Shown piece after piece: positions 46,217 to 53,642 of a stretch of DNA of 64,000 bases. Position 1 is the first letter of the stretch. The number at the start of each line of letters is the position of its first letter. This stretch comes from Flavobacteriales bacterium. Lineage in GTDB: Bacteria > Bacteroidota > Bacteroidia > Flavobacteriales_F > PHOS-HE28. The DNA lies in contig JAHBUL010000004.1 of assembly GCA_019638085.1 (NCBI GenBank), positions 38,444 to 102,443 of the forward strand. The letters are read 5' to 3'. The position numbers and the translations under genes were made by a program. Below the pieces are notes generated by a model, which worked only from the letters and a program-made list of their open reading frames with translations, had not been told where the DNA came from and did not search any database.

Positions 46217-47863
46217 ATGAAACATCTGCTCACACCCGTCCTCGGCCTCTTCGCATTGGCTGCCTTCGCCCAGAAGGACATGCCCGTGGTCTTCGAGACC
46301 AAACTGGACCATCGCATTGAGAATACCGGCACCGGCACGGAGGAACGCGGTTACAGCTATGCCGCCAGCGATAAGGAGATCACCGTGTTCAACAACAAGA
46401 CCGGAAGCGTGCGATGGACCGGCAAATTCAAGGACCTGACGCCGAAGCTGCGGAAGGTGGACGAACTGACGCCGTTCTGGGAAAGCAACGTGCTCTTCCT
46501 CTTCGATCGAAAAATGGGCAAGGACCAGATCGCCTGCTTGGACCTCGCGGACGGCCGCCTGCTCTGGACCACGGACAAATACCAGAACATCACCGATGAG
46601 AACGTGGTGTACATCCCGGAACTCGATGGCTTCGCCATCACCTTGAAGGACCGCTTGGTATGGGTGTTGGCACGTACCGGTGAAGAGCGATGGAGCACGG
46701 ACAAGTTCAAGGGCGTGGTAGGCCAGTACGTGGTTACCTCGGACAGCAAATTGGTGATGGTGAACTTCATGCCTACCAACCTCGCGGCCTTCTTCAGTGG
46801 CTATAAGAACCAGATCGCCAAGATCGACCTGACCAATGGCAACATCCTATGGGAAAATACCTATGTGGGCCGTGCGGAACGCAAGGTCGTTACCAGGGAG
46901 TTCATGTATGAGCTGGATGTGAAGGACGACAAGGTCTTCCTGCGCATGAACGGGATCCAGGTGTACGACCTCAACACCGGCGCCAACATCTACTCCGCCG
47001 CATTCGATTTTACACCGGATAAATTGGTGGGCCCACCTTCCGGTGCGAAGAAATTCGGCGTGTACAACGCCGTGGCCGATCCCGTGGTGGTCGGGGACGA
47101 CCTCTATGTGCTGGACATGAGCAGCAAGAAAAGCCAGTACGTGCGGAAGTATGATCGCCACAGCGGAAAACTGCTCTGGAGCAGTCCGGAGATCAAGGAC
47201 GCACGTGCGATCCCGAACATGTACGTCGTGGGCGACAAAGTAGTGTTGCAGATCGGTGGCAATGTGGAGGCACAGGCATACATCCGCAAACAAGAGCGCC
47301 AAGCCGACGGATCCTACGAGACCACCGAGGAATGGCGGATATGGCATCCCAACGTGAAGCCGAACGGCATACAGGCCTTCAACACCAGCGACGGCAGCTT
47401 GGCATGGGAAAGCGAACGCTTCCGCAAGGGCATCACCAACGCCGTGGTGTTGGACGATAAATTCATCGTGTGCAGCGGCAAGGAGCTCTACAGCATGGAT
47501 GTGGCCACCGGTGCGGAACAGTATGTGGTGCCCGTAGCCAAGGGCGGCGTAGGTAACGCGGACCAGATCATGACCTACAAGGACAAGGTGGTGGTGATAG
47601 GCGATAAGGGCGTGAGCACCTTCAACAGCAAGACCGGCGAGTTGGTGGCCCAAGGCAAATACAAGAAGAGTGACCTGGAGGACTACGAGGGCGACCGCAT
47701 GATCCTGAAGACCGCAGGAGCGGACATCGCCTGCTTCAACCTCGACGACTGCACCTTCAAGGAGTTCAAGGCCCGCAAGGGAGCCACCACGAGCATGAGC
47801 ACGGACGGCGCTTTCGTATATGTGTATGAAAAAAAGAACGTGACCAAGGTGGCCACGCGCTAA
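46217..47863 (+). CDS. PQQ-binding-like beta-propeller protein, secreted
   Basis: 548 aa from ATG 46217, signal peptide LTPVLGLFALAAFAQ. Repeated blades of the PQQ type (FNNKTGSVRWTGKF, DLADGRLLWTTDKY, DLTNGNILWENTY, RHSGKLLWSSPEI, NTSDGSLAWESERF). The tryptophan-docking motif recurs in each blade. Such proteins may bind a cofactor or act as outer-membrane assembly scaffolds (BamB-like); no cofactor ligand can be assigned. Third gene of the operon; a strong terminator follows. Confidence 0.82.
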   Translation: MKHLLTPVLGLFALAAFAQKDMPVVFETKLDHRIENTGTGTEERGYSYAASDKEITVFNNKTGSVRWTGKFKDLTPKLRKVDELTPFWESNVLFLFDRKMGKDQIACLDLADGRLLWTTDKYQNITDENVVYIPELDGFAITLKDRLVWVLARTGEERWSTDKFKGVVGQYVVTSDSKLVMVNFMPTNLAAFFSGYKNQIAKIDLTNGNILWENTYVGRAERKVVTREFMYELDVKDDKVFLRMNGIQVYDLNTGANIYSAAFDFTPDKLVGPPSGAKKFGVYNAVADPVVVGDDLYVLDMSSKKSQYVRKYDRHSGKLLWSSPEIKDARAIPNMYVVGDKVVLQIGGNVEAQAYIRKQERQADGSYETTEEWRIWHPNVKPNGIQAFNTSDGSLAWESERFRKGITNAVVLDDKFIVCSGKELYSMDVATGAEQYVVPVAKGGVGNADQIMTYKDKVVVIGDKGVSTFNSKTGELVAQGKYKKSDLEDYEGDRMILKTAGADIACFNLDDCTFKEFKARKGATTSMSTDGAFVYVYEKKNVTKVATR

Positions 47864-47885
47864 AGCACAACCCTCCTCTGCCTGC

Positions 47886-47928
47886 GGGCCGCACCGTTCC
47901 GAATACCATCGGAAGGTGCGGCCCGCTT
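47886..47928 (+). terminator. Terminator of the propeller operon
   Basis: 18-19-nt arms (47886-47904 and 47911-47928), stem interrupted by one unpaired base, 6-nt loop, G+C-rich lower stem. It begins 22 bp after the stop at 47863. The T run is weak. Confidence 0.65.
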
Positions 47929-47982
47929 GCGTTCCCTGCCCTCCCCGGAATTAACAGGGGCCGCAAGGGAACTGCCAGGTCA

Positions 47983-47990
47983 TACCTTTG
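47983..47990 (+). promoter_or_regulatory. -7 box of the 47995 gene
   Basis: TACCTTTG matches TAnnTTTG exactly and ends 4 nt before the ATG, implying a leaderless transcript. No TTG was found at the proper -33 distance. Confidence 0.55.
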
Positions 47991-47994
47991 CACC

Positions 47995-48414
47995 ATGACC
48001 ATTGAACCGCGCGAAGTGCAGACCAGCATAGCCATCCTGAAGCGGATGCGCCCGGACCATATCGAAGTACAGTACGTGCATGGTGCCGTGCTCAACACGG
48101 CAGCACTGGCCGAAGTGCAGAAGGCCCGCCGCGAGCTGATGGGAAAGGCACCTTACAGCATGCTCAGCATCATTCCCGAGGACGTGGATTACGTAGCCTC
48201 CGCGATGAGCGTGGACCATTTGGCCGATGACCGCAAGGAAGGAGCGCTGTTGGCCATTGCCGTGGTGGCCCATGCGAATATGATGGAGATGATCCTGAAG
48301 CTCTACTTCTCCTACTTTCCCCAGCTCAACCGCATCAAAGTGACCCCGTCCGAAGCCGAGGCACGGGAATGGCTGAAGGCGCAGATGGAGGAGATCGGAC
48401 AGACGGGGAGCTGA
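47995..48414 (+). CDS. Small cytoplasmic protein, STAS-like (DUF7793-like) domain
   Basis: 139 aa without signal peptide or membrane helix. The alternating strands and helices (IEVQYVHGAVLNTAALAEVQ, YSMLSIIPEDVDYVAS, EGALLAIAVVAHANMMEMIL) resemble STAS/SpoIIAA-like proteins found in Bacteroidota, but no functional residue is diagnostic. Family membership is tentative and the role is unknown. Confidence 0.65.
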   Translation: MTIEPREVQTSIAILKRMRPDHIEVQYVHGAVLNTAALAEVQKARRELMGKAPYSMLSIIPEDVDYVASAMSVDHLADDRKEGALLAIAVVAHANMMEMILKLYFSYFPQLNRIKVTPSEAEAREWLKAQMEEIGQTGS

Positions 48415-48464
48415 GCGGGGCTTGGTCGTGGTTGCCGACAGTGTGAACGATCCGCGATGCGCAT

Positions 48465-48472
48465 CAACTTTG
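48465..48472 (+). promoter_or_regulatory. -7-like box of the flavin reductase gene
   Basis: CAACTTTG, one mismatch from TAnnTTTG, ends 4 nt before the ATG at 48477, the same geometry as the 47995 gene. Confidence 0.45.
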
Positions 48473-48476
48473 CGCA

Positions 48477-49016
48477 ATGACCCACATACTTGTCATCAAC
48501 GGCAGCACCCGCGCGGCCTCCACGAATGGCCTATTCATTAAGGCCATTGTGAAGCTCACCGGTGATCGCGCCCATTTCACGCTCTACCCTTCCGTCGCGG
48601 ATCTCCCACCATTCAATCCTGATCTTGACATGGAGCCCGCAGCGGCGGAAGTCGCGAACTTCCGTGCCATGCTCGCGTCTTCGGACCGCGTGCTGATCTG
48701 CACCCCGGAGTATGCCATGGGCGTGCCAGGAACCTTGAAGAACGCGCTCGACTGGACCGTCTCTTCCGCCGACTTCCGATTGAAACCCGTGATGCTCGTC
48801 ACCGCATCCCTCTCCGGTGAAAAAGCCCATGCTTCCCTATTGGAGACATTGAAGGTGATCGAAGCCGTGGTAGCTCCCGAAACCTCGGTACTGGTGCAGT
48901 TCGCACGCACCAAGGTGAACGCGGAAGGTCTGATCACCGATCCGGAAACACGCAATGCGATCGGGAATGCATTGGATAGCTTTTTGGGGGATCCCTGCGC
49001 TTCATCAAATTTGTAA
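48477..49016 (+). CDS. NAD(P)H-dependent FMN reductase
   Basis: 179 aa, flavodoxin-like fold. It starts ILVINGSTRAASTNGLF, the phosphate-binding loop for FMN, and later shows CTPEYAMGVPGTLKNALDW, the second diagnostic motif of the NADPH-dependent FMN/quinone reductase family. It reduces flavins or quinones in the cytoplasm. It is followed by a broken gene, so an operon is unlikely. Confidence 0.9.
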   Translation: MTHILVINGSTRAASTNGLFIKAIVKLTGDRAHFTLYPSVADLPPFNPDLDMEPAAAEVANFRAMLASSDRVLICTPEYAMGVPGTLKNALDWTVSSADFRLKPVMLVTASLSGEKAHASLLETLKVIEAVVAPETSVLVQFARTKVNAEGLITDPETRNAIGNALDSFLGDPCASSNL

Positions 49017-49064
49017 TGTGTTGATCCAGCGCCGCACCACCCCCACCAACCAACATTTTCACCA

Positions 49065-49277
49065 ATGACCACCGAACAAGCGAAGGCAATGGCACGCTCT
49101 TGGATCACCGCTTGGAACAGCCATGACATGGACGCGATCCTCTCCCACTACACCGGGGATCTCGAAATGAACACGCCGTACATCCTAAGCATCATGAACG
49201 ACCCCTCCGGCACGTTGCACGGGAACATCGCCGGGGGCGGACCTGCATTCCCACATTCCTGTGATCCGTTATCTTAG
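49065..49277 (+). pseudogene. Truncated SnoaL/NTF2-like gene
   Basis: 70 aa, against about 120-135 for the family. The first 54 residues (MARSWITAWNSHDMDAILSH, then DLEMNTPYI) are typical of the nuclear transport factor 2-like fold. Homology stops near 49227 and the remaining codons lead into the start of the antitoxin-like gene, which overlaps it. Most of the cone-shaped barrel is missing, so it is probably non-functional. A deletion joining two genes is the simplest explanation. Confidence 0.7.
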
Positions 49278-49521
49278 CTATATCAAAACCACGGTTGAAT
49301 TGCCGGCGGACCTCTTCAAGGCCTTGAAGGTGAAGGCTGCTTTGGAAAGCCGCAGCCTGAAGGACCTGATGACGGAGATCTTCCGCGAAGCGCTGGGCAA
49401 AACGCCAACACCCGCCCCTAAACGACGGAAAGTAGCATTGCCTGTGGTGGATTGCCCAACTGCACGGTCACTACGGACAAGGCATTTCGCCAAGGGAGTA
49501 GAGGTGCTGGTGAGCAGATAA
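49261..49521 (+). CDS. Ribbon-helix-helix antitoxin-like protein, orphan
   Basis: 86 aa from GTG 49261. The core IKTTVELPADLFKALKVKAA followed by SRSLKDLMTEIFREAL is the RHH DNA-binding fold of VapB-type antitoxins, and the C-terminal LPVVDCPTA resembles their toxin-binding tail. Family members usually begin exactly at the residue that is I8 here (codon ATC 49282), and TATCTTAG lies 4 nt before it, so a non-standard start is possible. No PIN toxin gene follows in the next 220 bp. It overlaps the SnoaL fragment. Confidence 0.7.
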   Translation: MIRYLSYIKTTVELPADLFKALKVKAALESRSLKDLMTEIFREALGKTPTPAPKRRKVALPVVDCPTARSLRTRHFAKGVEVLVSR

Positions 49522-49745
49522 CGCTGAACCTCCTCCATCGTTTTACGTCATAGGCAAATTCGGCATTTATCGATCAGTGAGCCTCTTCCTGTGTCACCTG
49601 GATCGGCCATTCGTTCATCAACCCCGATCTTCGCGCAGCAGGCACCAGAACGGACGGAACATCATCTGATCATCTGGTGACCGATAACTGAAGCGGGACT
49701 GGCATTCATTGCATGGATGAAGTTCTGAGTTGATCAAGGTGGGCT

Positions 49746-50708
49746 TCAGGGCACGAACACATTGCGGCGACCACTTTGCAACGGCCGATCCCACGCGGCT
49801 TGCACATCGCTCAGTGGCAGCACTTCGGTATCGATGGTGAGAATGCCTTGCTCCGCCAATGCGAAGATCTTCGGAAACACTGCGGCCATCGCGCTGGGAG
49901 ATACGCTTCCACCGCCGCTGCCCATCAACTCGATCGCCGAACTGCGCAGTGTTCCAGCCGCCAATTGGATACTTCGTCCGGCCATATCGCCGACCTGCAC
50001 AATGCGTGTGCGGTAAGGAGCACCTTCCAGATCGTGACCGGTAAGTGCATGTAGCAAGACCTCCATTGGTGCACCCCATATGTAATCCAGCACCACATCG
50101 TAGCCATCGCCTTTCTCCGCAAGGAACGCACGGGACATCCGTTCCGGCTCCTCTTGTAGCGGCAAGATCGCGTCCGCACCATGATCCCATAGCTGCTCCA
50201 ACACCTTCACGTTGCGGCCTGCCGCCACCACACGCCCTGCACCCAGATGTTTGGCGATGCGCACAGCCAACTTCCCGGATACACCGGTGGCACCCATCAC
50301 CAGCACCGTCTCGCCCGCAAGGAGTTCCGCCCGCTCTGACAGTGCGAGCCAACCCGACATGGCCGCATTCGGTAATGCGGCGGCTGTGGCATCGTCCACG
50401 CCATCAGGCACTGGGAAGCGATAGCGCTTGCCGATGGGCACCCGCTCCGCCATCATACCATACGGTGCGTGAGGAGCACCGCAGTACACCCGCGTTCCGC
50501 CCGACATCACAGCCAAGCCGTCCACGCCCACGATGGTGGGCAGTTGTGAATGGCTATCGTAATGTGCACCACGGGCGAGGCCTCGATCTATGTTCTTCAA
50601 TGAGGCGGCCTTCACCTCCAATACCTCTTCATTTTCCTGAGCCACGGGTTCCGCGAACTCTTCATACCGCGGCGCTTCGCCGAAGGCATGCAATACAGCT
50701 GCTTTCAT
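49746..50708 (-). CDS. Medium-chain dehydrogenase/quinone oxidoreductase
   Basis: 320 aa. The GroES-like N-terminal domain is followed by a Rossmann fold with GATGVSGKLAVRIAKHLGA as the NADPH-binding loop. The catalytic zinc ligands of alcohol dehydrogenases are not evident, so a zinc-independent quinone reductase or enoyl reductase activity is more likely. GACCTTTG ends 5 nt before the ATG on the minus strand. It lies 45 bp downstream of the stop of a Crp/Fnr gene in the same direction. Confidence 0.88.
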   Translation of the reverse strand: MKAAVLHAFGEAPRYEEFAEPVAQENEEVLEVKAASLKNIDRGLARGAHYDSHSQLPTIVGVDGLAVMSGGTRVYCGAPHAPYGMMAERVPIGKRYRFPVPDGVDDATAAALPNAAMSGWLALSERAELLAGETVLVMGATGVSGKLAVRIAKHLGAGRVVAAGRNVKVLEQLWDHGADAILPLQEEPERMSRAFLAEKGDGYDVVLDYIWGAPMEVLLHALTGHDLEGAPYRTRIVQVGDMAGRSIQLAAGTLRSSAIELMGSGGGSVSPSAMAAVFPKIFALAEQGILTIDTEVLPLSDVQAAWDRPLQSGRRNVFVP

Positions 50709-50713
50709 GAACG

Positions 50714-50721
50714 CAAAGGTC
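50714..50721 (-). promoter_or_regulatory. -7-like box of the oxidoreductase gene
   Basis: On the minus strand GACCTTTG (one mismatch from TAnnTTTG) ends 5 nt before the ATG at 50708, implying a leaderless mRNA and its own promoter within the gap to the regulator gene. Confidence 0.45.
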
Positions 50722-50753
50722 CTGGGCCCGCTGCTCAGCGTGATTAACGATCG

Positions 50754-51326
50754 CTAAGAAGCGCGATCGGGCTTCAGCCGCGCACGTATGCGGCTCAGTG
50801 AAACCGGCGTGATGCCGAGGTACGAAGCGATCAGGTATTGCGGCACGCGCTGCAGCACTTCCGGCCGTTCCTTCCGCAGCAGCGCGTAGCGCTCGGCCGG
50901 TGTATCACGCAGGAACGAAAGCAAATGCCGCATGTAATAAGCCATGCGGTGAAGAAGATGTTCGTTCGCCGTCGCGCGAAGGTCAGGTATCTCCTGCATC
51001 AAGCGGTCCAGGTCCGGGCGTGATATCGACCAGAGCGTCGTACATTCCACAGCCTCGATGCGGAAGAGGCTCGGTGTGCCGAACTGGAAACTTTCAAAGG
51101 ATGAAACAGCTTCACCTTCAAAGAAGAACTGGCTTGTAATGTCACGCCCTTTGTGGTCATAGACCGTGCGCAGGCAGCCCTTCTCGATCATGAACGCACG
51201 GCGCGCCACAGCGCCCTCTTTCAGCAAGATCGTGCCCGGAAGCACCGTGCGGCGGCGGAAAAGATGCGCAAATTCCTCCCAGCGCGCATCTATGCCCGGC
51301 AGTGCCTGTGCAACTGGTGGAACCAT
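50754..51326 (-). CDS. Crp/Fnr family transcriptional regulator
   Basis: 190 aa from ATG 51326; the frame is open to 51482 but a -7-like box sits just before 51326. The cyclic-nucleotide-binding-type beta-barrel is visible (RRRTVLPGTILLKEGAVARR, then RAFMIEKGCLRTVYD) and the C-terminal helix-turn-helix ends PQYLIASYLGITPVSLSRIR. These short regulators are frequent in Bacteroidota. The effector is unknown. It may control the adjacent oxidoreductase. Confidence 0.9.
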   Translation of the reverse strand: MVPPVAQALPGIDARWEEFAHLFRRRTVLPGTILLKEGAVARRAFMIEKGCLRTVYDHKGRDITSQFFFEGEAVSSFESFQFGTPSLFRIEAVECTTLWSISRPDLDRLMQEIPDLRATANEHLLHRMAYYMRHLLSFLRDTPAERYALLRKERPEVLQRVPQYLIASYLGITPVSLSRIRARLKPDRAS

Positions 51327-51330
51327 GGTG

Positions 51331-51338
51331 CAAAGTAA
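51331..51338 (-). promoter_or_regulatory. -7-like box of the Crp/Fnr gene
   Basis: TTACTTTG on the minus strand ends 4 nt before the ATG at 51326, with the same TTTG-CACC-ATG junction as the 47995 gene. Confidence 0.45.
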
Positions 51339-51483
51339 ATGGGTGTGGATAAGCGATGAGCGAACTACTCGGTATAAATAGTCAACCGCGAGTGAATGAA
51401 AGCAGTGAAGTCCGATGCCCCTGCGGTCGTCCTTCGTGCAGGTCAATTGCTCAGCAACCCCGATCTTCGCACCATTGCCCATT

Positions 51484-51515
51484 AGCTAATCAGCTAATCG
51501 GCTAATCAGCTAATC
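51484..51515. repeat. Four tandem 8-mers upstream of the carboxylase gene
   Basis: RGCTAATC repeated four times without interruption, ending 5 bp before the ATG at 51521; the left edge overlaps the palindrome ATTAGCTAAT (51481-51490). The position suggests either an operator or a simple-repeat expansion in the leader. Confidence 0.6.
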
Positions 51516-51520
51516 GTACC

Positions 51521-53161
51521 ATGGCCGAAAAGATCGACATCGAAGTCTCCAAGAACGAGGACCACAACAAGCTTGCCGTCTCCGAGCTGCACAAGCGCCT
51601 GCACAAGATCCACGAAGGCGGTGGTGAAAAGCGCATCGCCAAGCTGCACAAGCAGGGTAAGATGACCGCCCGCGAGCGCATCGATGCCTTGCTGGACCCG
51701 AAGAGCCCGCGCATCGAGATCGGTGCCTTCGCCGCGGACGGCATGTACGAAGCATACGGCGGTGCGCCCAGCGCCGGCGTGGTGGTGGTGATCGGCTACG
51801 TGAGCAAGCGCCAGTGCATGGTGGTGGCCAATGATGCCACCGTGAAGGCGGGTGCCTGGTTCCCCATGACGGGCAAGAAGAACTTACGCGCACAGGAGAT
51901 CGCCATCGAGAACCGCCTGCCCATCATTTACTTAGTGGACAGCGCCGGGGTCTTCCTCCCCATGCAGGACGAGATCTTCCCGGACAAGGAGCACTTCGGA
52001 AGGATCTTTCGCAACAACGCCGTGATGAGTTCCATGGGCATCACGCAGATCGCCGCCATCATGGGCAGTTGCGTGGCCGGTGGCGCCTACCTGCCCATCA
52101 TGAGCGATGAAGCGCTCATCGTGGAGAAGACCGGCAGCATCTTTCTCGCAGGAAGCTATCTCGTAAAAGCCGCAATCGGCGAGGACATTGACAACGAGAC
52201 CCTCGGCGGCGCCACCACGCATAGTGAGATCAGCGGTGTGGTGGACTACAAATGCAAGGATGATGCGGAATGCCTGAAGACCATCCGCGACATCATGGAC
52301 AAGCTCGGCAAGCCGAAGGACGCAGGCTTCAGTCGCGAGAAGGCGAAGGCACCGCAGGCGGACGAGAAGGAACTCTACGGCATCCTCCCGGTGGATCGCA
52401 CCAAGCCCTACGACATGCGCGACGTGATCGCCCGCTTGGTGGACAACAGCGAATTCACGGAATACAAGAAGGGCTACGGCCAGAGCATCATCACCGCCTA
52501 CGCCCGCATCGACGGCTGGGCGGTGGGCATCGTGGCCAACCAGCGCAAAGTGGTGAAGAGCAAGAAGGGCGAGATGCAGTTCGGCGGCGTGATCTACAGC
52601 GACAGCGCCGACAAGGCCACGCGCTTCATCGCCAACTGCAGCCAGAAGAACATTCCGCTGGTCTTCCTACAGGACGTCACCGGCTTCATGGTGGGCAGCC
52701 GCAGCGAGCAGGGCGGCATCATCAAGGACGGCGCGAAAATGGTGAACGCCGTGGCCAACAGCGTGGTGCCGAAATTCACCATCATCATCGGCAACAGCTA
52801 CGGCGCCGGCAACTACGCCATGTGCGGCAAGGCCTACGACCCGCGTCTCATCGTGGGCTGGCCCAGCGCCCAAGTGGCCGTGATGGGCGGCGACCAGGCC
52901 AGCAAGGTGATGCTCCAGATCGAGGTGAGCGCCCTGAAAGGCCGCGGCGAAGTGATCACACCGGAGAACGAAAAGAAGCTTCTGGACAAGATCCGCAAGA
53001 AGTACGAGGACACCACCTCGCCGTACTATGCCGCATCACGGCTATGGCTGGATGCGGTGATCGATCCGCTGGAAACGCGGACTTGGATCAGCATGGGGAT
53101 CGAGGCTGCTGCGCAGGCGCCTGCTACGCGGGAATTCAATATGGGGGTGTTGCAGACGTGA
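51521..53161 (+). CDS. Acyl-CoA carboxylase beta subunit (carboxyltransferase)
   Basis: 546 aa. It transfers a carboxyl group from carboxybiotin to an acyl-CoA (propionyl-, methylcrotonyl- or similar). Both crotonase-fold halves are present; the first has PIIYLVDSAGVFLPMQDEIF and GSCVAGGAYLPIMSDEALIV, the second PLVFLQDVTGFMVGS and NSYGAGNYAMCGKAYDPR. The oxyanion-hole glycines are intact. The length and the DEIFPDKEHFGRIF segment fit the methylcrotonyl/propionyl group, but the substrate cannot be fixed from sequence. No biotin carboxylase gene is next to it. Its last 114 coding bp recur 431 bp downstream. Confidence 0.92.
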   Translation: MAEKIDIEVSKNEDHNKLAVSELHKRLHKIHEGGGEKRIAKLHKQGKMTARERIDALLDPKSPRIEIGAFAADGMYEAYGGAPSAGVVVVIGYVSKRQCMVVANDATVKAGAWFPMTGKKNLRAQEIAIENRLPIIYLVDSAGVFLPMQDEIFPDKEHFGRIFRNNAVMSSMGITQIAAIMGSCVAGGAYLPIMSDEALIVEKTGSIFLAGSYLVKAAIGEDIDNETLGGATTHSEISGVVDYKCKDDAECLKTIRDIMDKLGKPKDAGFSREKAKAPQADEKELYGILPVDRTKPYDMRDVIARLVDNSEFTEYKKGYGQSIITAYARIDGWAVGIVANQRKVVKSKKGEMQFGGVIYSDSADKATRFIANCSQKNIPLVFLQDVTGFMVGSRSEQGGIIKDGAKMVNAVANSVVPKFTIIIGNSYGAGNYAMCGKAYDPRLIVGWPSAQVAVMGGDQASKVMLQIEVSALKGRGEVITPENEKKLLDKIRKKYEDTTSPYYAASRLWLDAVIDPLETRTWISMGIEAAAQAPATREFNMGVLQT

Positions 53162-53179
53162 ACACTTAGACGCTCATTC

Positions 53180-53392
53180 ATGCGCAGACGCGAAGTTTTA
53201 CTCGACAAAATGAAAGTGCTTCGATCCGTCAGCCTTATGCCTGATCGCTTCAGCTTGGACGAATTCGTGGACCGAATGATCATTCTCGAGAAGATCGAAC
53301 GTGGACTCGCTGATATTGAAGCTGGCCGAACTTTCACGTTGGAAGAAGTGAAGAAGCGGTTCGACCACATTCTGACGAAGGGAACCAAATGA
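53180..53392 (+). CDS. Antitoxin-like small protein
   Basis: 70 aa; a second possible start is ATG 53210. The pattern SLDEFVDRMIILEKIERGLA followed by DIEAGRTFTLEEVKKRF is typical of small Bacteroidota antitoxins that precede RelE/ParE-type toxins. Its stop overlaps an ATG (ATGA at 53389-53392), the usual antitoxin-toxin junction, but what follows is not a toxin. So either the toxin has been lost or the family assignment is wrong. Confidence 0.6.
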   Translation: MRRREVLLDKMKVLRSVSLMPDRFSLDEFVDRMIILEKIERGLADIEAGRTFTLEEVKKRFDHILTKGTK

Positions 53393-53456
53393 GGAGTGCA
53401 TCATCGATCCGCAGCAAGTGCGAGAAAACCATCAGCACGTACCACCCGGCAGCTGG

Positions 53457-53475
53457 TCCCGCATTTGATGCGGGA
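53457..53475. repeat. Hairpin at the left edge of the duplicated segment
   Basis: TCCCGCAT - TTG - ATGCGGGA, a perfect 8-bp stem with a 3-nt loop, ending exactly where the carboxylase copy begins (53476). It resembles REP-type hairpins and lies 213 bp from the RAYT gene. Confidence 0.55.
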
Positions 53476-53589
53476 TGGCTGGGTGCGGTGATCGATCCGC
53501 TGGAAACACGGACGTGGATCTCGACGGGGATAGAGGCGGCGGCGCAGGCGCCTGCTACAGGGGAATTCAATATGGGGGTGTTGCAGACG
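53476..53589 (+). repeat. 114-bp copy of the carboxylase 3' end
   Basis: Direct, gap-free duplicate of 53045-53158 with 12 mismatches. Seven of the ten changed codons are synonymous, including a serine AGC to TCG switch, so the copy descends from a separately evolving carboxylase gene. Confidence 0.85.
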
Positions 53590-53642
53590 AGATCTTTTAC
53601 ATCGACCGGAATCGCGATGTGCGCGTGCCGGTGATCAATTTC

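Larger units (their letters stand above)
53389..53634 (+). pseudogene. Chimeric ORF containing an in-frame copy of the carboxylase C-terminus
   Basis: 81 codons. After about 29 residues of unrecognised sequence, residues 30-67 copy the last 38 residues of the carboxylase (WLGAVIDPLETRTWIS, then FNMGVLQT). The 114 bp at 53476-53589 match 53045-53158 at 102 positions with no indel. The carboxylase stop is changed (TGA to AGA), so the frame continues 14 codons further. The start overlaps the stop of the antitoxin-like gene. Probably a rearrangement scar rather than a working gene, but expression through translational coupling is possible. Confidence 0.7.

Noticed and set aside
49619..51470. The 16-mer CAACCCCGATCTTCGC occurs at 49619-49634 and 51455-51470, flanking the oxidoreductase and Crp/Fnr genes
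   Set aside because: A single exact 16-mer pair is not unlikely by chance in 64 kb, and the word contains a promoter-like GATCTTCG; no other sign of a mobile unit.
53389..53634. The 81-codon ORF as a RelE/ParE toxin
   Set aside because: No toxin motifs; more than half of it is the duplicated carboxylase tail and its read-through.
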